Below, in pieces: positions 1-6,895 of a DNA stretch of 9,139 bases. Position 1 is the first letter of the stretch; every line of letters begins with the position of its first letter. The stretch is taken from positions 1 to 9,139 of the forward strand of contig JALVEU010000251.1 in assembly GCA_027030565.1 (NCBI GenBank), given 5' to 3'. The stretch comes from Gammaproteobacteria bacterium. Its GTDB lineage: Bacteria; Pseudomonadota; Gammaproteobacteria; JAJDOJ01. Both the position numbers and the translations under genes were made by a program. The notes under the pieces were generated by a model that was not told the origin of the DNA, searched no databases, and saw only the letters and a list, made by a program, of their open reading frames with translations.

Positions 1-314
1 AGACCCCCCAGGACCATTTCCACCACGTCCATGGTCTCCGCATCGGTGACCCGCATGCCATCCACGAAACGGCTCTCCTTGCCCAGCTGGCGGAGCAGGC
101 GGCCGATCTGGGGGCCGCCCCCATGGACGACCACCGGATGGATCCCCACCTGTTTGAGCAGCACCATGTCGCGCGCGAAGCTGCTCTTGAGCTGCTCGTC
201 CACCATGGCGTTGCCGCCATACTTGATGACCACCGTCTTGCCCGAGAAACGCTGGATGTAGGGCAGGGCCTCGGTGAGGACCCGGGCGAAGCGGTGGGCC
301 TTGGTGTTCTCCAT
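1..314 (-). CDS. argB: N-acetylglutamate kinase, 3' part beyond the window
   Basis: Cytoplasmic kinase that phosphorylates N-acetyl-L-glutamate with ATP, the second step of arginine synthesis. Only the first 104 residues are in the window; the gene runs off the left edge. The start is the ATG at 314, 11 bases after the algC stop, with only a weak ribosome binding site. Visible family motifs are the phosphate-binding KYGGNAM at residues 31-37, HGGGPQI at 64-70 and the GMRVTDAETMDVVEMVLGG block at 86-104. About 30 residues precede the KYGG lysine. Arginine-inhibited forms of this kinase, such as that of Pseudomonas, carry an N-terminal helix there, whereas the E. coli enzyme is shorter, so feedback inhibition by arginine is likely (inference). 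It is the last visible gene of the coaBC-dut-algC-argB series. Identity is close to certain. Confidence 0.96.
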   Translation of the reverse strand, partial: MENTKAHRFARVLTEALPYIQRFSGKTVVIKYGGNAMVDEQLKSSFARDMVLLKQVGIHPVVVHGGGPQIGRLLRQLGKESRFVDGMRVTDAETMDVVEMVLGG

Positions 315-325
315 GGTGGCCGCAC

Positions 326-1696
326 TCAGAAGGGTAGGTCGAGGTCTGGACGCACGGCCAGCATCTGTTCGCGGAACGTCTGCTGGATGCGTTGCAGGGC
401 AGCCTCGGAGTCGGCCTCGAAGCGGATGACCAGGCTGGGCGTCGTATTGGAGGCCCGCACCAGACCCCAGCCGTCCGGATAGTCGGCACGGACGCCGTCG
501 ATGTGGCTTACCTGGGCCCCTTCGAAGTGGGCCTTCTCCGTAAACTCACGCATGAATGCATGCTGGGCACCGTCTTCGTCGAAGTGGACGTTGAGCTCGG
601 GAGTGGAAACGGCATCCGGGAGTGCATCGAATACGGTGCTGACCGGCTGCGGCTCTCTGGACAGGATCTCCAGCAGACGCGCTCCCGCATACAGACCGTC
701 GTCGAAACCGTACCAGCGCTCTTTGAAGAAGATGTGTCCGCTCATCTCACCCGCCAGCAGCGCCCCGGTCTCCTTCATCTTCGCCTTGATGAACGAGTGT
801 CCGGTCTTCCACATCAGGGGGCGACCACCTTGCCGGCGAATGAGCTCGGCCAGGTGCCGCGAGGACTTCACGTCGAAGATGATGGTGGCGCCCGGATTGC
901 GCGACAACACGTCACGCGCGAACAACATCATCTGGCGGTCGGCCCAGATGATCTTGCCCTGCTCGTCCACCACCCCCAGCCGATCACCGTCGCCGTCGAA
1001 GGCCAGTCCGATCTCCAAGCCCTCACGGCGTACGGTGCGGATCAGATCCTGCATGTTCTCCGGTTCGCTGGGGTTGGGGTGATGATGAGGAAAATGGCCG
1101 TCGATCTCGCAGTACAGGCAGGTCACCTCACATCCGAGGGCCTCGAACAGACGCCGGGCCGTGGGCCCGGCCACGCCGTTGCCGGCATCGACCGCGATGC
1201 GCATGGGGCGGGCCAGCTTGACGTCGGAGACGATCCGATCCAGGTAGGCATCCAGCACATTGGCCTGTTCGCTCTGTCCGTCACCGTGAGGCAGATCGCC
1301 CTGCACGATGCGCTCGTAAATGCGGCGGATCTCCTCACCGAATAAGGTGTGCCCGTCCATGACCATCTTGATGCCGTTGTACTCGGGGGGATTGTGGCTT
1401 CCGGTGATCATGACGCCCGCATCGGTGTCCAGGTGATGGGTGGCGAAATAGAGTACCGGCGTGGGTACGGCACCGATGTCGATGGCCGTGCGACCGGCGT
1501 CGACCAACCCCTGGCATAGGGCATCGGCCAGGGCGGGGCTGGACAGCCTTCCGTCGCGTCCCACGGCCACCCGTGGCGAATTTGGATACAGGACCCCCAG
1601 CGCATGGCCGATCAGACGCACCACCTCCGGGGTGAGCGCGCGGTCCACCACGCCGCGAATGTCGTAGGCCCGAAAGATGTCCGGATCGATCTGCAT
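326..1696 (-). CDS. algC: Phosphomannomutase/phosphoglucomutase (AlgC type)
   Basis: Cytoplasmic alpha-D-phosphohexomutase that interconverts the 6-phosphate and 1-phosphate of mannose and glucose, feeding GDP-mannose and UDP-glucose made for LPS and exopolysaccharide. The protein is 456 residues and resembles Pseudomonas AlgC along its whole length. In this numbering it shows the catalytic phosphoserine loop TGSHNPP at about 98-104 (Ser100), the metal-binding DGDGDR at 234-239, the sugar-specificity loop GEMSGH at 316-321, and the phosphate-binding RASNTTP at 414-420, so all four domains are present. I chose the ATG at 1696 because a GGGGG ribosome binding site lies 6 bases upstream and the protein then begins MQIDPDIFRAYDIRG like its relatives. 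An in-frame ATG at 1714 would add six residues. It lacks the long N-terminal extension annotated in some relatives. It lies between dut (87-bp gap) and argB (11-bp gap). Confidence 0.95.
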   Translation of the reverse strand: MQIDPDIFRAYDIRGVVDRALTPEVVRLIGHALGVLYPNSPRVAVGRDGRLSSPALADALCQGLVDAGRTAIDIGAVPTPVLYFATHHLDTDAGVMITGSHNPPEYNGIKMVMDGHTLFGEEIRRIYERIVQGDLPHGDGQSEQANVLDAYLDRIVSDVKLARPMRIAVDAGNGVAGPTARRLFEALGCEVTCLYCEIDGHFPHHHPNPSEPENMQDLIRTVRREGLEIGLAFDGDGDRLGVVDEQGKIIWADRQMMLFARDVLSRNPGATIIFDVKSSRHLAELIRRQGGRPLMWKTGHSFIKAKMKETGALLAGEMSGHIFFKERWYGFDDGLYAGARLLEILSREPQPVSTVFDALPDAVSTPELNVHFDEDGAQHAFMREFTEKAHFEGAQVSHIDGVRADYPDGWGLVRASNTTPSLVIRFEADSEAALQRIQQTFREQMLAVRPDLDLPF

Positions 1697-1702
1697 GGCT
1701 TT

Positions 1703-1707
1703 CCCCC
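1703..1707 (-). promoter_or_regulatory. Ribosome binding site deciding the algC start
   Basis: GGGGG on the minus strand ends 6 bases before the ATG at 1696. It favours that ATG over the in-frame ATG at 1714, in front of which I see no purine-rich stretch. Confidence 0.55.
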
Positions 1708-1783
1708 GTAGCATTGTGTGTACCGGTGCCTGCTCGCCCGCGCCGGTCTGCCATCCCAGGCTGCGGGTGACCGGTGAGGCGCT

Positions 1784-2275
1784 TCAGTGCCGGCCCGAGT
1801 GTCCGAAGCCGCCGGCGCCCCGTCCACTCGGCGTGAACTCCTCCACCACCCGGAACTGCGGACGCACCACCGGGACGACCACCAGCTGGGCGATGCGTTC
1901 CCCCACGGCGATGGTGTACGGTTCGCGCCCGCGGTTCCAGCAGGACACCATGAGCTCGCCCTGGTAGTCGGAGTCGATAAGCCCCACCAGGTTGCCCAGC
2001 ACCACCCCGTGGCGATGGCCGAGCCCGGATCGGGGCAGGACGACGCCGGCCAGGCCCGGATCGGCGATGTGGACGGCCAGCCCCGTGGGGATCAATTCGG
2101 TTTCGCCGGGCTGGAGCGCCAGGGGGGCGTGCAGGCACGCCCGCAGGTCCATGCCTGCCGAGCCCGATGTGGCGTAGTCGGGCATGGGGATCTCCACGCC
2201 AAGGCGCGGGTCCAGGATGCGTACCTCGACGACGGGTTCAGATGCCGGTGTTGGCTGATGGACGAATGGCTTCAC
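1784..2275 (-). CDS. dut: Deoxyuridine 5'-triphosphate nucleotidohydrolase (dUTPase)
   Basis: Trimeric cytoplasmic enzyme that hydrolyses dUTP to dUMP and pyrophosphate, which keeps uracil out of DNA and supplies the dTMP precursor. The protein is 163 residues and contains all five trimeric dUTPase motifs: AGMDLRA at 40-46, PRSGLG at 81-86, GLIDSDYQGELMV at 98-110 with the catalytic aspartate, the RIAQLVVVPV block at 127-136, and the C-terminal glycine-rich arm RGAGGFGHSG at 152-161. The start is a GTG at 2275, inside the 3' end of coaBC (38-bp overlap). No other ATG, GTG or TTG lies in frame between the upstream stop and the first conserved residues (ILDPRLG, 20-26). The product therefore has an N-terminal lead of about 12-14 residues compared with the E. 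coli enzyme. No strong ribosome binding site is visible, so translation is probably coupled to coaBC. Confidence 0.96.
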   Translation of the reverse strand: MKPFVHQPTPASEPVVEVRILDPRLGVEIPMPDYATSGSAGMDLRACLHAPLALQPGETELIPTGLAVHIADPGLAGVVLPRSGLGHRHGVVLGNLVGLIDSDYQGELMVSCWNRGREPYTIAVGERIAQLVVVPVVRPQFRVVEEFTPSGRGAGGFGHSGRH

Positions 2276-3452
2276 GGTGCGTGACGATCCGGTCGATCAG
2301 TGTGGTGGCGAGCGCCGCCTTGTCGGCGGGGCCGAGATGCTCCTTGCCGTCGGACCAGAGCAACAGGAGCTCGTTGCGGTCCGCTTCGAAGCCGAGCCCC
2401 GGCCGCCCCACCAGATTGGCCGCGATCATATCAAGATTCTTGGATCGGAGCTTGGCACGCGCCCGAGCCTCCAGGTCGTCGGTCTCGGCGGCGAATCCCA
2501 CCGTGAACGGAGGCTGCGTCAGGGCCGTCACACTGGCCAGGATGTCGGGATTCCTGGCCAGCGGCAGACTTTCGCCCAACGCCGCCTTGCCCAACTTCAC
2601 CGGCTGGTATCGGGCCGGCCGCACGTCCGCCACGGCGGCACAGCCGATGAACACTTCGGCCTCCGGTGCCACGGCCATCACCGCCTCCAGCATCTGCTGC
2701 GCCGTCTCCACGTCGTGCCGCCGCACGCCCTGCGGGGTGTCCAGCGCCACAGGTCCGCTGATCAGGGACACCTGGGCGCCCGACTGCGCCGCGGCCTGGG
2801 CCAACGCAAACCCCATGCGCCCTGAGGAGCGGTTGGACAGGAAGCGCACCGGATCGAGGGGCTCGCGTGTGGGACCGGCGGTGATCACCCAGTGTTCCCC
2901 CCGCAGTGCACCGCCAGCGGCATCCAGGATGCGCGTAACGATCTCGGCGGGTTCGGACATCCGGCCCGGCCCCACCTCGCCACAGGCCTGACCGCCGTCG
3001 TTCGGACCGATGAAACGACAGCCGCGCCCGCGCAGGGTCGCGACGTTGTCCTGGGTCGCCGGATGGTGCCACATGACCTGGTTCATGGCCGGCGCGAGGT
3101 ATACCGGCGCCCGGGTCGCCAGACACAGGGTACTCAAGAGATCGTCGGCGAGCCCGGCCCGCAGGCGGGCCAAGAAGTCGGCGCTGGCCGGGGCCACGAC
3201 CACCGCGTCGGCCCAGCGCGCCAGGGTGATGTGGTCCATGCCGGCCTCACCCTGAGGATCGAGGAGCGCACCGCGCACCGGATGACCGCTGAGCGCCTGG
3301 AAGGTGAGGGGGGTGACGAAGGCCTCGGCGGCCTCGGTCATGACCACGCGCACTTGCGCGCCGCGCGCTTGCAGCCGGCGCACCAGTTCGGCTGCCTTGT
3401 AGGCGGCGACGCTTCCGGTGACTCCGACGATGATCCGCGAAGCAGCATGCAT
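2238..3452 (-). CDS. coaBC: Bifunctional phosphopantothenoylcysteine decarboxylase / phosphopantothenate-cysteine ligase
   Basis: Two consecutive steps of coenzyme A synthesis: CTP-dependent ligation of cysteine to 4'-phosphopantothenate, then FMN-dependent decarboxylation to 4'-phosphopantetheine. The protein is 404 residues, the usual length for the fused enzyme. The N-terminal flavoprotein domain (about 1-185) has the VTGSVAAYKA start at 11-20, active-site His74 in GMDHITLARWAD, the PAMNQVMW motif at 121-128 with Asn124, and the substrate-lid Cys157 in GGQACGEVGPGRM. The C-terminal ligase domain (about 186-404) begins with the VITAGPTREPLDPVR block at 189-203, followed by SNRSSGRMG at 206-214, AAVADVRP at 272-279 and a lysine at 286 or 289 that matches the ligase lysine of E. 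coli. The ATG at 3452 is the first start. No ribosome binding site precedes it, but a TAAAAT box ends 7 bases upstream. It is the first gene of the minus-strand block and diverges from radC. Confidence 0.97.
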   Translation of the reverse strand: MHAASRIIVGVTGSVAAYKAAELVRRLQARGAQVRVVMTEAAEAFVTPLTFQALSGHPVRGALLDPQGEAGMDHITLARWADAVVVAPASADFLARLRAGLADDLLSTLCLATRAPVYLAPAMNQVMWHHPATQDNVATLRGRGCRFIGPNDGGQACGEVGPGRMSEPAEIVTRILDAAGGALRGEHWVITAGPTREPLDPVRFLSNRSSGRMGFALAQAAAQSGAQVSLISGPVALDTPQGVRRHDVETAQQMLEAVMAVAPEAEVFIGCAAVADVRPARYQPVKLGKAALGESLPLARNPDILASVTALTQPPFTVGFAAETDDLEARARAKLRSKNLDMIAANLVGRPGLGFEADRNELLLLWSDGKEHLGPADKAALATTLIDRIVTHREAIRPSANTGI

Positions 3453-3458
3453 CGTGAA

Positions 3459-3464
3459 ATTTTA
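3459..3464 (-). promoter_or_regulatory. Possible -10 box directly upstream of coaBC
   Basis: TAAAAT on the minus strand is followed by the six bases TTCACG and then the coaBC ATG at 3452. If it is a sigma-70 -10 element, transcription would begin at or near the A of the ATG and give a leaderless mRNA, which fits the absence of a ribosome binding site. No convincing -35 hexamer is present at 16-18 bases spacing, so this is tentative. Confidence 0.3.
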
Positions 3465-3482
3465 CCATCGCGTCCGTGCGTC

Positions 3483-3508
3483 GCTGCGCAGCCCCGCCGG
3501 TCTGCGGG
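3483..3508. repeat. Palindrome and short hairpin in the coaBC/radC divergent gap
   Basis: The perfect 10-bp palindrome GCTGCGCAGC (3483-3492) is followed directly by an inverted repeat with CCCGC (3493-3497) and GCGGG (3504-3508) arms around a 6-base loop. It sits in the 92-bp region between divergent coaBC and radC, where an operator could lie. In DNA this rich in GC it may also be chance. Confidence 0.3.
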
Positions 3509-3531
3509 TTGCACGATCCCTGCGGAACAAC

Positions 3532-3537
3532 GGGAGG
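3532..3537 (+). promoter_or_regulatory. Ribosome binding site deciding the radC start
   Basis: GGGAGG lies 7 bases before the ATG at 3545 and fixes that codon as the radC start. An in-frame upstream start at 3476 has no comparable site and would add 23 residues without family similarity. Confidence 0.75.
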
Positions 3538-3544
3538 TCCAGCC

Positions 3545-4216
3545 ATGCGCATCACCGACTGGCCCAGTCAGGAGCGGCCCCGGGAACGGCTCCTGTCCCA
3601 GGGACCACAGGCGCTTTCCGACGCGGAGCTGCTCGCCATCTTTCTGCGCACCGGGGTGCAGGGCAAGACGGCCGTGGACCTGGCCCGCGAGCTGCTTCAT
3701 GAATTTGGCGGACTGCGTGGACTGTTGCAGGCGGACCGGCGCCGGTTTTGCGCGGCCAAGGGGTTGGGTGACGCCAAGTACGCGCAGTTGCAGGCGGTGC
3801 TCGAAATGGCCCGCCGCCATCTGGCCGAGGGCCTGACCCGCGGGGCAACCATGACGGACCCCGAAACCACACGGCGTTTCGTCCGCGCGCGCCTGCGTGA
3901 CCACGTGCAGGAGGTCTTCGCGTGCCTGTTCCTGGATACGCGCCACCGTGTGATCGCCTTCGAGGAACTGTTCCGGGGCACCATCGACGGTGCCAGTGTG
4001 CACCCGCGGGAGGTGGTGCGGCGGGCCTTGCATCACAATGCCGCCGCCTTGATCCTTGCCCACAATCACCCTTCCGGCGTCGCCGAGCCCAGCGAGGCGG
4101 ACCGGCAGATCACGCGCAAGTTGCAGGAGGCTCTAGCGCTGGTGGACGTCCGGGTCCTGGACCACATCGTGGTGGGGGAGGATTGTGTCTCGTTCGCCGA
4201 ACGCGGCTGGTTGTGA
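3545..4216 (+). CDS. radC: RadC family JAMM/MPN domain protein
   Basis: Member of the RadC (UPF0758) family. The role is not settled: the E. coli gene was named for DNA repair, but the original mutation was later traced to recG, and relatives are found in competence regulons and near mobile elements. The protein is 223 residues, matching the E. coli form (222). The N-terminal part (about 1-100) holds a helix-hairpin-helix-like region around 22-60, with ALSDAELLAIFLRTG. The C-terminal JAMM domain carries the zinc-binding pattern HNHPSG at 173-178 with Asp186 (H-x-H-x10-D), the ligand set of JAMM metalloproteases. It ends with the family-typical DHIVVGEDCVSFAERGWL segment. It is divergent from coaBC, as in Pseudomonas. 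Its last 84 bases are also read, on the other strand, as the end of bioF. Leu197 is encoded by a CTA codon whose complement is the bioF stop. Confidence 0.95.
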   Translation: MRITDWPSQERPRERLLSQGPQALSDAELLAIFLRTGVQGKTAVDLARELLHEFGGLRGLLQADRRRFCAAKGLGDAKYAQLQAVLEMARRHLAEGLTRGATMTDPETTRRFVRARLRDHVQEVFACLFLDTRHRVIAFEELFRGTIDGASVHPREVVRRALHHNAAALILAHNHPSGVAEPSEADRQITRKLQEALALVDVRVLDHIVVGEDCVSFAERGWL

Positions 4217-5434
4217 GCGGGCCTCGCCGGCGACCGGGGGAATGCCCGCTGCGCGATGCCAGCGTCCCAGGGCCTCCAGCAGTCCGTCGACCTGTTCCGG
4301 GGTGTGGGCCGCCGACAGGGTGATGCGCAGACGGGCGGTCCCGGGCGGGACGGTGGGCGGCCGGATCGCGGCCACCCAGAAACCGGCTTCGAGCAAGGCT
4401 TCGGCGGCGCTCACGGCGTGCTGCGGGGTGCCCAGCAGGAGGGGCTGAATGGGCGTTTCGGAAGCGGACAACGGTAGCCCCAGGGCGGCGGCGCCGGAAC
4501 GGAACCGGTCGATCAGCCCCTGCAACCGTTCGCGGCGCTCGGGTTCCTGTTCCAGCAGGTCCAGGGCGGCCAGGACGGCTGCCGCCACCGCCGGTGGCAG
4601 CGCCGTGGTGTAGAGGTAGGTGCGGGCCTGTTGAAGCAGCACCTCGATGAGGGCTGCGGATCCGGCCACGAACGCACCGAATCCGCCCAGGGCCTTGCCG
4701 AAGGTGCCCACGAGGATGGGCACCGCCTCCTGGTCCAGTCCATACTGGGCGGTGCTGCCGCGCCCGCCGGGCCCCAGGACGCCCAGCCCGTGTGCATCGT
4801 CCACCATGAGCCAGGCGGCTTCCCGGGCACACAGCTCGGCCAGCCGCGGCAATGCGGCCACGTGGCCGTCCATGCTGAACACCCCGTCGGTGACCACGAG
4901 GCGGGACGCACCCGCCGTGCGCTGCAACAGGCGCTCCAGGTGCCCCGGATCGCGGTAGCGAAACATGCGGGCCCCGCTGAGCCGGCCCGCGTCCAGGAGC
5001 GAGGCGTGGTTCAGGCGGTCTTGTAGGATCGTGTCGCCCGGGCCCACCAGGCCGCTCACCGCACCCAGATTGGCCATGTAGCCAGTGGAGAACACCAGGG
5101 CCCGCTCCCGCCCCAGCCATTGCGCGAGGCGCAGCTCCAGGGCGGCATGCACCTCCGTATGGCCGCTCACCAGATGGGCGGCCCCGGCCCCCACGCCGTA
5201 CGACTCGGCGGTTGCGCGAAAGGCCTCCACCACTCGGGGATGGGTGGCCAGCCCCAGGTAGTCGTTGCTGCAGAAATTGACCACCGCCCGCCCGTCCAGG
5301 GACTGGAGCGGCGCCGTGGGCCCGCCACGTATGCGGAGGCTGCGATACAGTCCGGCCGCGCGGCGCTGCTGCAATCGGGCGCGCAGTATTGCTCCAAGGT
5401 CCCCCAGGTCCGAGGTTCGTGCGCCTCCGGTCAC
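4133..5434 (-). CDS. bioF: 8-amino-7-oxononanoate synthase with an extended C-terminus
   Basis: Pyridoxal-phosphate enzyme of biotin synthesis that condenses pimeloyl-ACP (or pimeloyl-CoA) with L-alanine, releasing CO2, to give 8-amino-7-oxononanoate. The protein is 433 residues against 384 in E. coli. Conserved features are NFCSNDYLGLA at 53-63, the cofactor-stacking His143 in LNHASLL, DGVFSMDG at 183-190, VDDAHG at 211-216, the Schiff-base Lys247 in TFGKALGGFG, and AIRPPTVPPGTARLR at 356-370. The start is a GTG at 5434 that overlaps the tolC stop as GTGA. The usual family end falls near residue 390-398. The remaining 35 or so residues look unrelated to BioF and are largely encoded antisense to the radC 3' end. 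Being coupled to tolC rather than to bioB, bioH, bioC or bioD is unusual for bioF; no other biotin gene is in the window. Activity is expected because the catalytic core is intact. Confidence 0.95.
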   Translation of the reverse strand: MTGGARTSDLGDLGAILRARLQQRRAAGLYRSLRIRGGPTAPLQSLDGRAVVNFCSNDYLGLATHPRVVEAFRATAESYGVGAGAAHLVSGHTEVHAALELRLAQWLGRERALVFSTGYMANLGAVSGLVGPGDTILQDRLNHASLLDAGRLSGARMFRYRDPGHLERLLQRTAGASRLVVTDGVFSMDGHVAALPRLAELCAREAAWLMVDDAHGLGVLGPGGRGSTAQYGLDQEAVPILVGTFGKALGGFGAFVAGSAALIEVLLQQARTYLYTTALPPAVAAAVLAALDLLEQEPERRERLQGLIDRFRSGAAALGLPLSASETPIQPLLLGTPQHAVSAAEALLEAGFWVAAIRPPTVPPGTARLRITLSAAHTPEQVDGLLEALGRWHRAAGIPPVAGEARSQPAAFGERDTILPHHDVVQDPDVHQR

Positions 5435-6771
5435 TCCAGCCAGGCGTTGATCTGCTCGATGTCCTGCTGGCTCAGCATGCCCGCCGCGCGCTTGAGCACC
5501 AGGGTGGCGACGATGTACTCGTAACGGGCGACCTTGTAGTCGCGCTCGGCGGCGAACAGGCTGCGGATGGCCTGGGAGACGTCCACTGAGGTGCGGGTCC
5601 CCACCTCGAAGCCCGCCTGAGTGGCCTCGTAGGAGGCCTGATTGGACTCCACGGCCCGCTTCAGGGCGTGCAGGCGACTGATGTTGGAGAGCACCGTCAG
5701 ATACGCGTCGCTGGTCTGCTTGGTGACGTCGCGTTGCACCTGCACCAGCTCTTCCTGGGCAGCCTGGAAATTGTGTCCTGCCTCACGCACCTTCGAGCTC
5801 ACGAAGCCGCCGGTGTAGAGTGGCAGGTCCAGGCGCACCCCTACGCTGAGGGTTCCCACGTCACGCCCGCCGAAGATGCCCCCGGAACTGTTGTCCTGCA
5901 CGGCGCTGGCGTTCAGCCCGACCGTGGGCCAGTGGCCGGCGCGCTGACGTTTGACCTCGATGAGCGCCGTATCGGTGGCATACCGGGCCGCGATGATCTG
6001 CACGTTCTGGTCCTCCGCCCTGCGGATCCACTCGTCGATGTCGTCCGGGTCCGGGCGCTGCAGCTCGAAACGGTCGGTGAGCTTGGCCGGCTCGCCCAGT
6101 TTCTTGCCGACGATCGCCTCCAAGGCCGTGCGGGCCACCTCGAGGTCGTTGCGCGCGGCGATCTCGCTGGCCGTCGCGCTGTCGTAAGCGGCCTGTGCCT
6201 CCTTGAAGTCGGTGATGGCGATGAGTCCCACCTCGAAGCGTTTCTGGGCCTGGTCCATCTGCCGCTTGAAGGCTTCCTTGGCCGCGCTCACCGCCTTGAG
6301 CGTGTCCTCGGCGGCGAGGACGTCGAAATAGGCACGGGCCACGCGGATGATCAGGTCCTGGCGTGCGTCTTCGAGCAGTGCCTCGGCACGGAGTACCACC
6401 TTTTCGGCCTGATCGAGGCCCAAGAACAGGTCGCGGTTGAACAGTACCTGGTTCAAGGTCACCCCGTACCCGTAGCGGTTGGTGTCGACGTCCCGGTCGG
6501 GAAAACGGTCGTCGTTGGTGATGGACTGCCCGCTGTGTTCGCCGCTGACGAAAGCGTTGAGCTGGGGCAGGAGGAAGGAGCGCGCCTGCGGTGTGGTCTC
6601 CCGGCTGGCGAGATACTGCGCCTGGGCGGCCTGGTACCTGGCGTCACGGGCCAGTGCCAGCTCATAGACCGTCTTGAGATCCTCGGCCTGAGCCGTGGCC
6701 ACCGCGACGACGATCCAACACGCGAACGCCAGGAAGATCCAATGCCGGATGTGACGAAACGCGTTACTCAT
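5431..6771 (-). CDS. tolC: TolC family outer-membrane efflux channel
   Basis: Outer-membrane/periplasmic channel that serves as the exit duct for type I secretion and tripartite drug-efflux pumps. The precursor is 446 residues. An N-terminal signal peptide is clear: basic residues, a hydrophobic stretch at about 11-26, and a likely cleavage after ATAQA at residue 29. The mature part begins EDLKTVYELALARDARYQAAQ, typical of the first coiled-coil repeat. The second structural repeat starts near residue 240 (DEWIRRAEDQNVQIIAARYA). YGYGVTLNQVLFNRD and GVRLDLPLYTGGFVSSKVREA are the two beta-barrel/helix junctions expected in TolC, and long heptad-rich helices follow each. It is shorter than E. coli TolC (493) and lacks its acidic C-terminal tail. 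The ATG at 6771 has an AGGAG ribosome binding site 11 bases upstream. No pump or membrane-fusion partner is encoded nearby, so the channel probably serves systems located elsewhere. Confidence 0.93.
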   Translation of the reverse strand: MSNAFRHIRHWIFLAFACWIVVAVATAQAEDLKTVYELALARDARYQAAQAQYLASRETTPQARSFLLPQLNAFVSGEHSGQSITNDDRFPDRDVDTNRYGYGVTLNQVLFNRDLFLGLDQAEKVVLRAEALLEDARQDLIIRVARAYFDVLAAEDTLKAVSAAKEAFKRQMDQAQKRFEVGLIAITDFKEAQAAYDSATASEIAARNDLEVARTALEAIVGKKLGEPAKLTDRFELQRPDPDDIDEWIRRAEDQNVQIIAARYATDTALIEVKRQRAGHWPTVGLNASAVQDNSSGGIFGGRDVGTLSVGVRLDLPLYTGGFVSSKVREAGHNFQAAQEELVQVQRDVTKQTSDAYLTVLSNISRLHALKRAVESNQASYEATQAGFEVGTRTSVDVSQAIRSLFAAERDYKVARYEYIVATLVLKRAAGMLSQQDIEQINAWLE

Positions 6772-6782
6772 GGGGGTTCAAG

Positions 6783-6787
6783 CTCCT
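6783..6787 (-). promoter_or_regulatory. Ribosome binding site for tolC
   Basis: AGGAG on the minus strand lies 11 bases upstream of the ATG at 6771. The spacing is rather long, but the match is clear and no better start is nearby. Confidence 0.55.
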
Positions 6788-6827
6788 ATGACTGTCCCAC
6801 GCAAGCGGACATCGGTACCAAAAAGCA

Positions 6828-6855
6828 ACTATAGTGGGCAGTGGCCCAAAAGCAA
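6828..6855 (-). promoter_or_regulatory. Candidate sigma-70 promoter for tolC-bioF
   Basis: On the minus strand TTGCTT (6855-6850) and TATAGT (6833-6828) are separated by 16 bases. TATAGT matches the -10 consensus at five of six positions; the -35 matches only TTG. Transcription would begin about 50 bases before the tolC start codon. The spacer holds a perfect inverted repeat, described separately, which could be a regulator site. Confidence 0.45.
6835..6848. repeat. Inverted repeat inside the tolC promoter spacer
   Basis: TGGGC (6835-6839) and GCCCA (6844-6848) form perfect 5-bp arms around AGTG. It lies between the proposed -35 and -10 boxes, where a bound repressor or activator would act on the promoter. 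Confidence 0.45.
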
Positions 6856-6895
6856 AGGAAACGCCGGAATCCAACTCGCATCAGTAGGGTGTGCT

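Noticed and set aside
392..1345. Long plus-strand open frame of 317 codons
   Set aside because: It lies wholly antisense to algC, whose motifs are unambiguous; the product resembles nothing and its openness follows from GC-rich codon use.
2167..2991. Plus-strand open frame of 274 codons
   Set aside because: Antisense to dut and coaBC; low-complexity Ser/Arg/Ala-rich translation typical of a shadow frame.
3509..3537. TTGCAC considered as a -35 box for radC
   Set aside because: The position expected for a -10 box is occupied by the GGGAGG ribosome binding site and has no TATAAT-like sequence.
3338..4069. Minus-strand open frame of 243 codons across the coaBC/radC gap
   Set aside because: Overlaps radC in antisense and the coaBC 5' end; both real genes are well supported.
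5668..6834. Plus-strand open frame of 388 codons
   Set aside because: Antisense to tolC, which has a clear signal peptide and family motifs; no recognisable domain and no good ribosome binding site.
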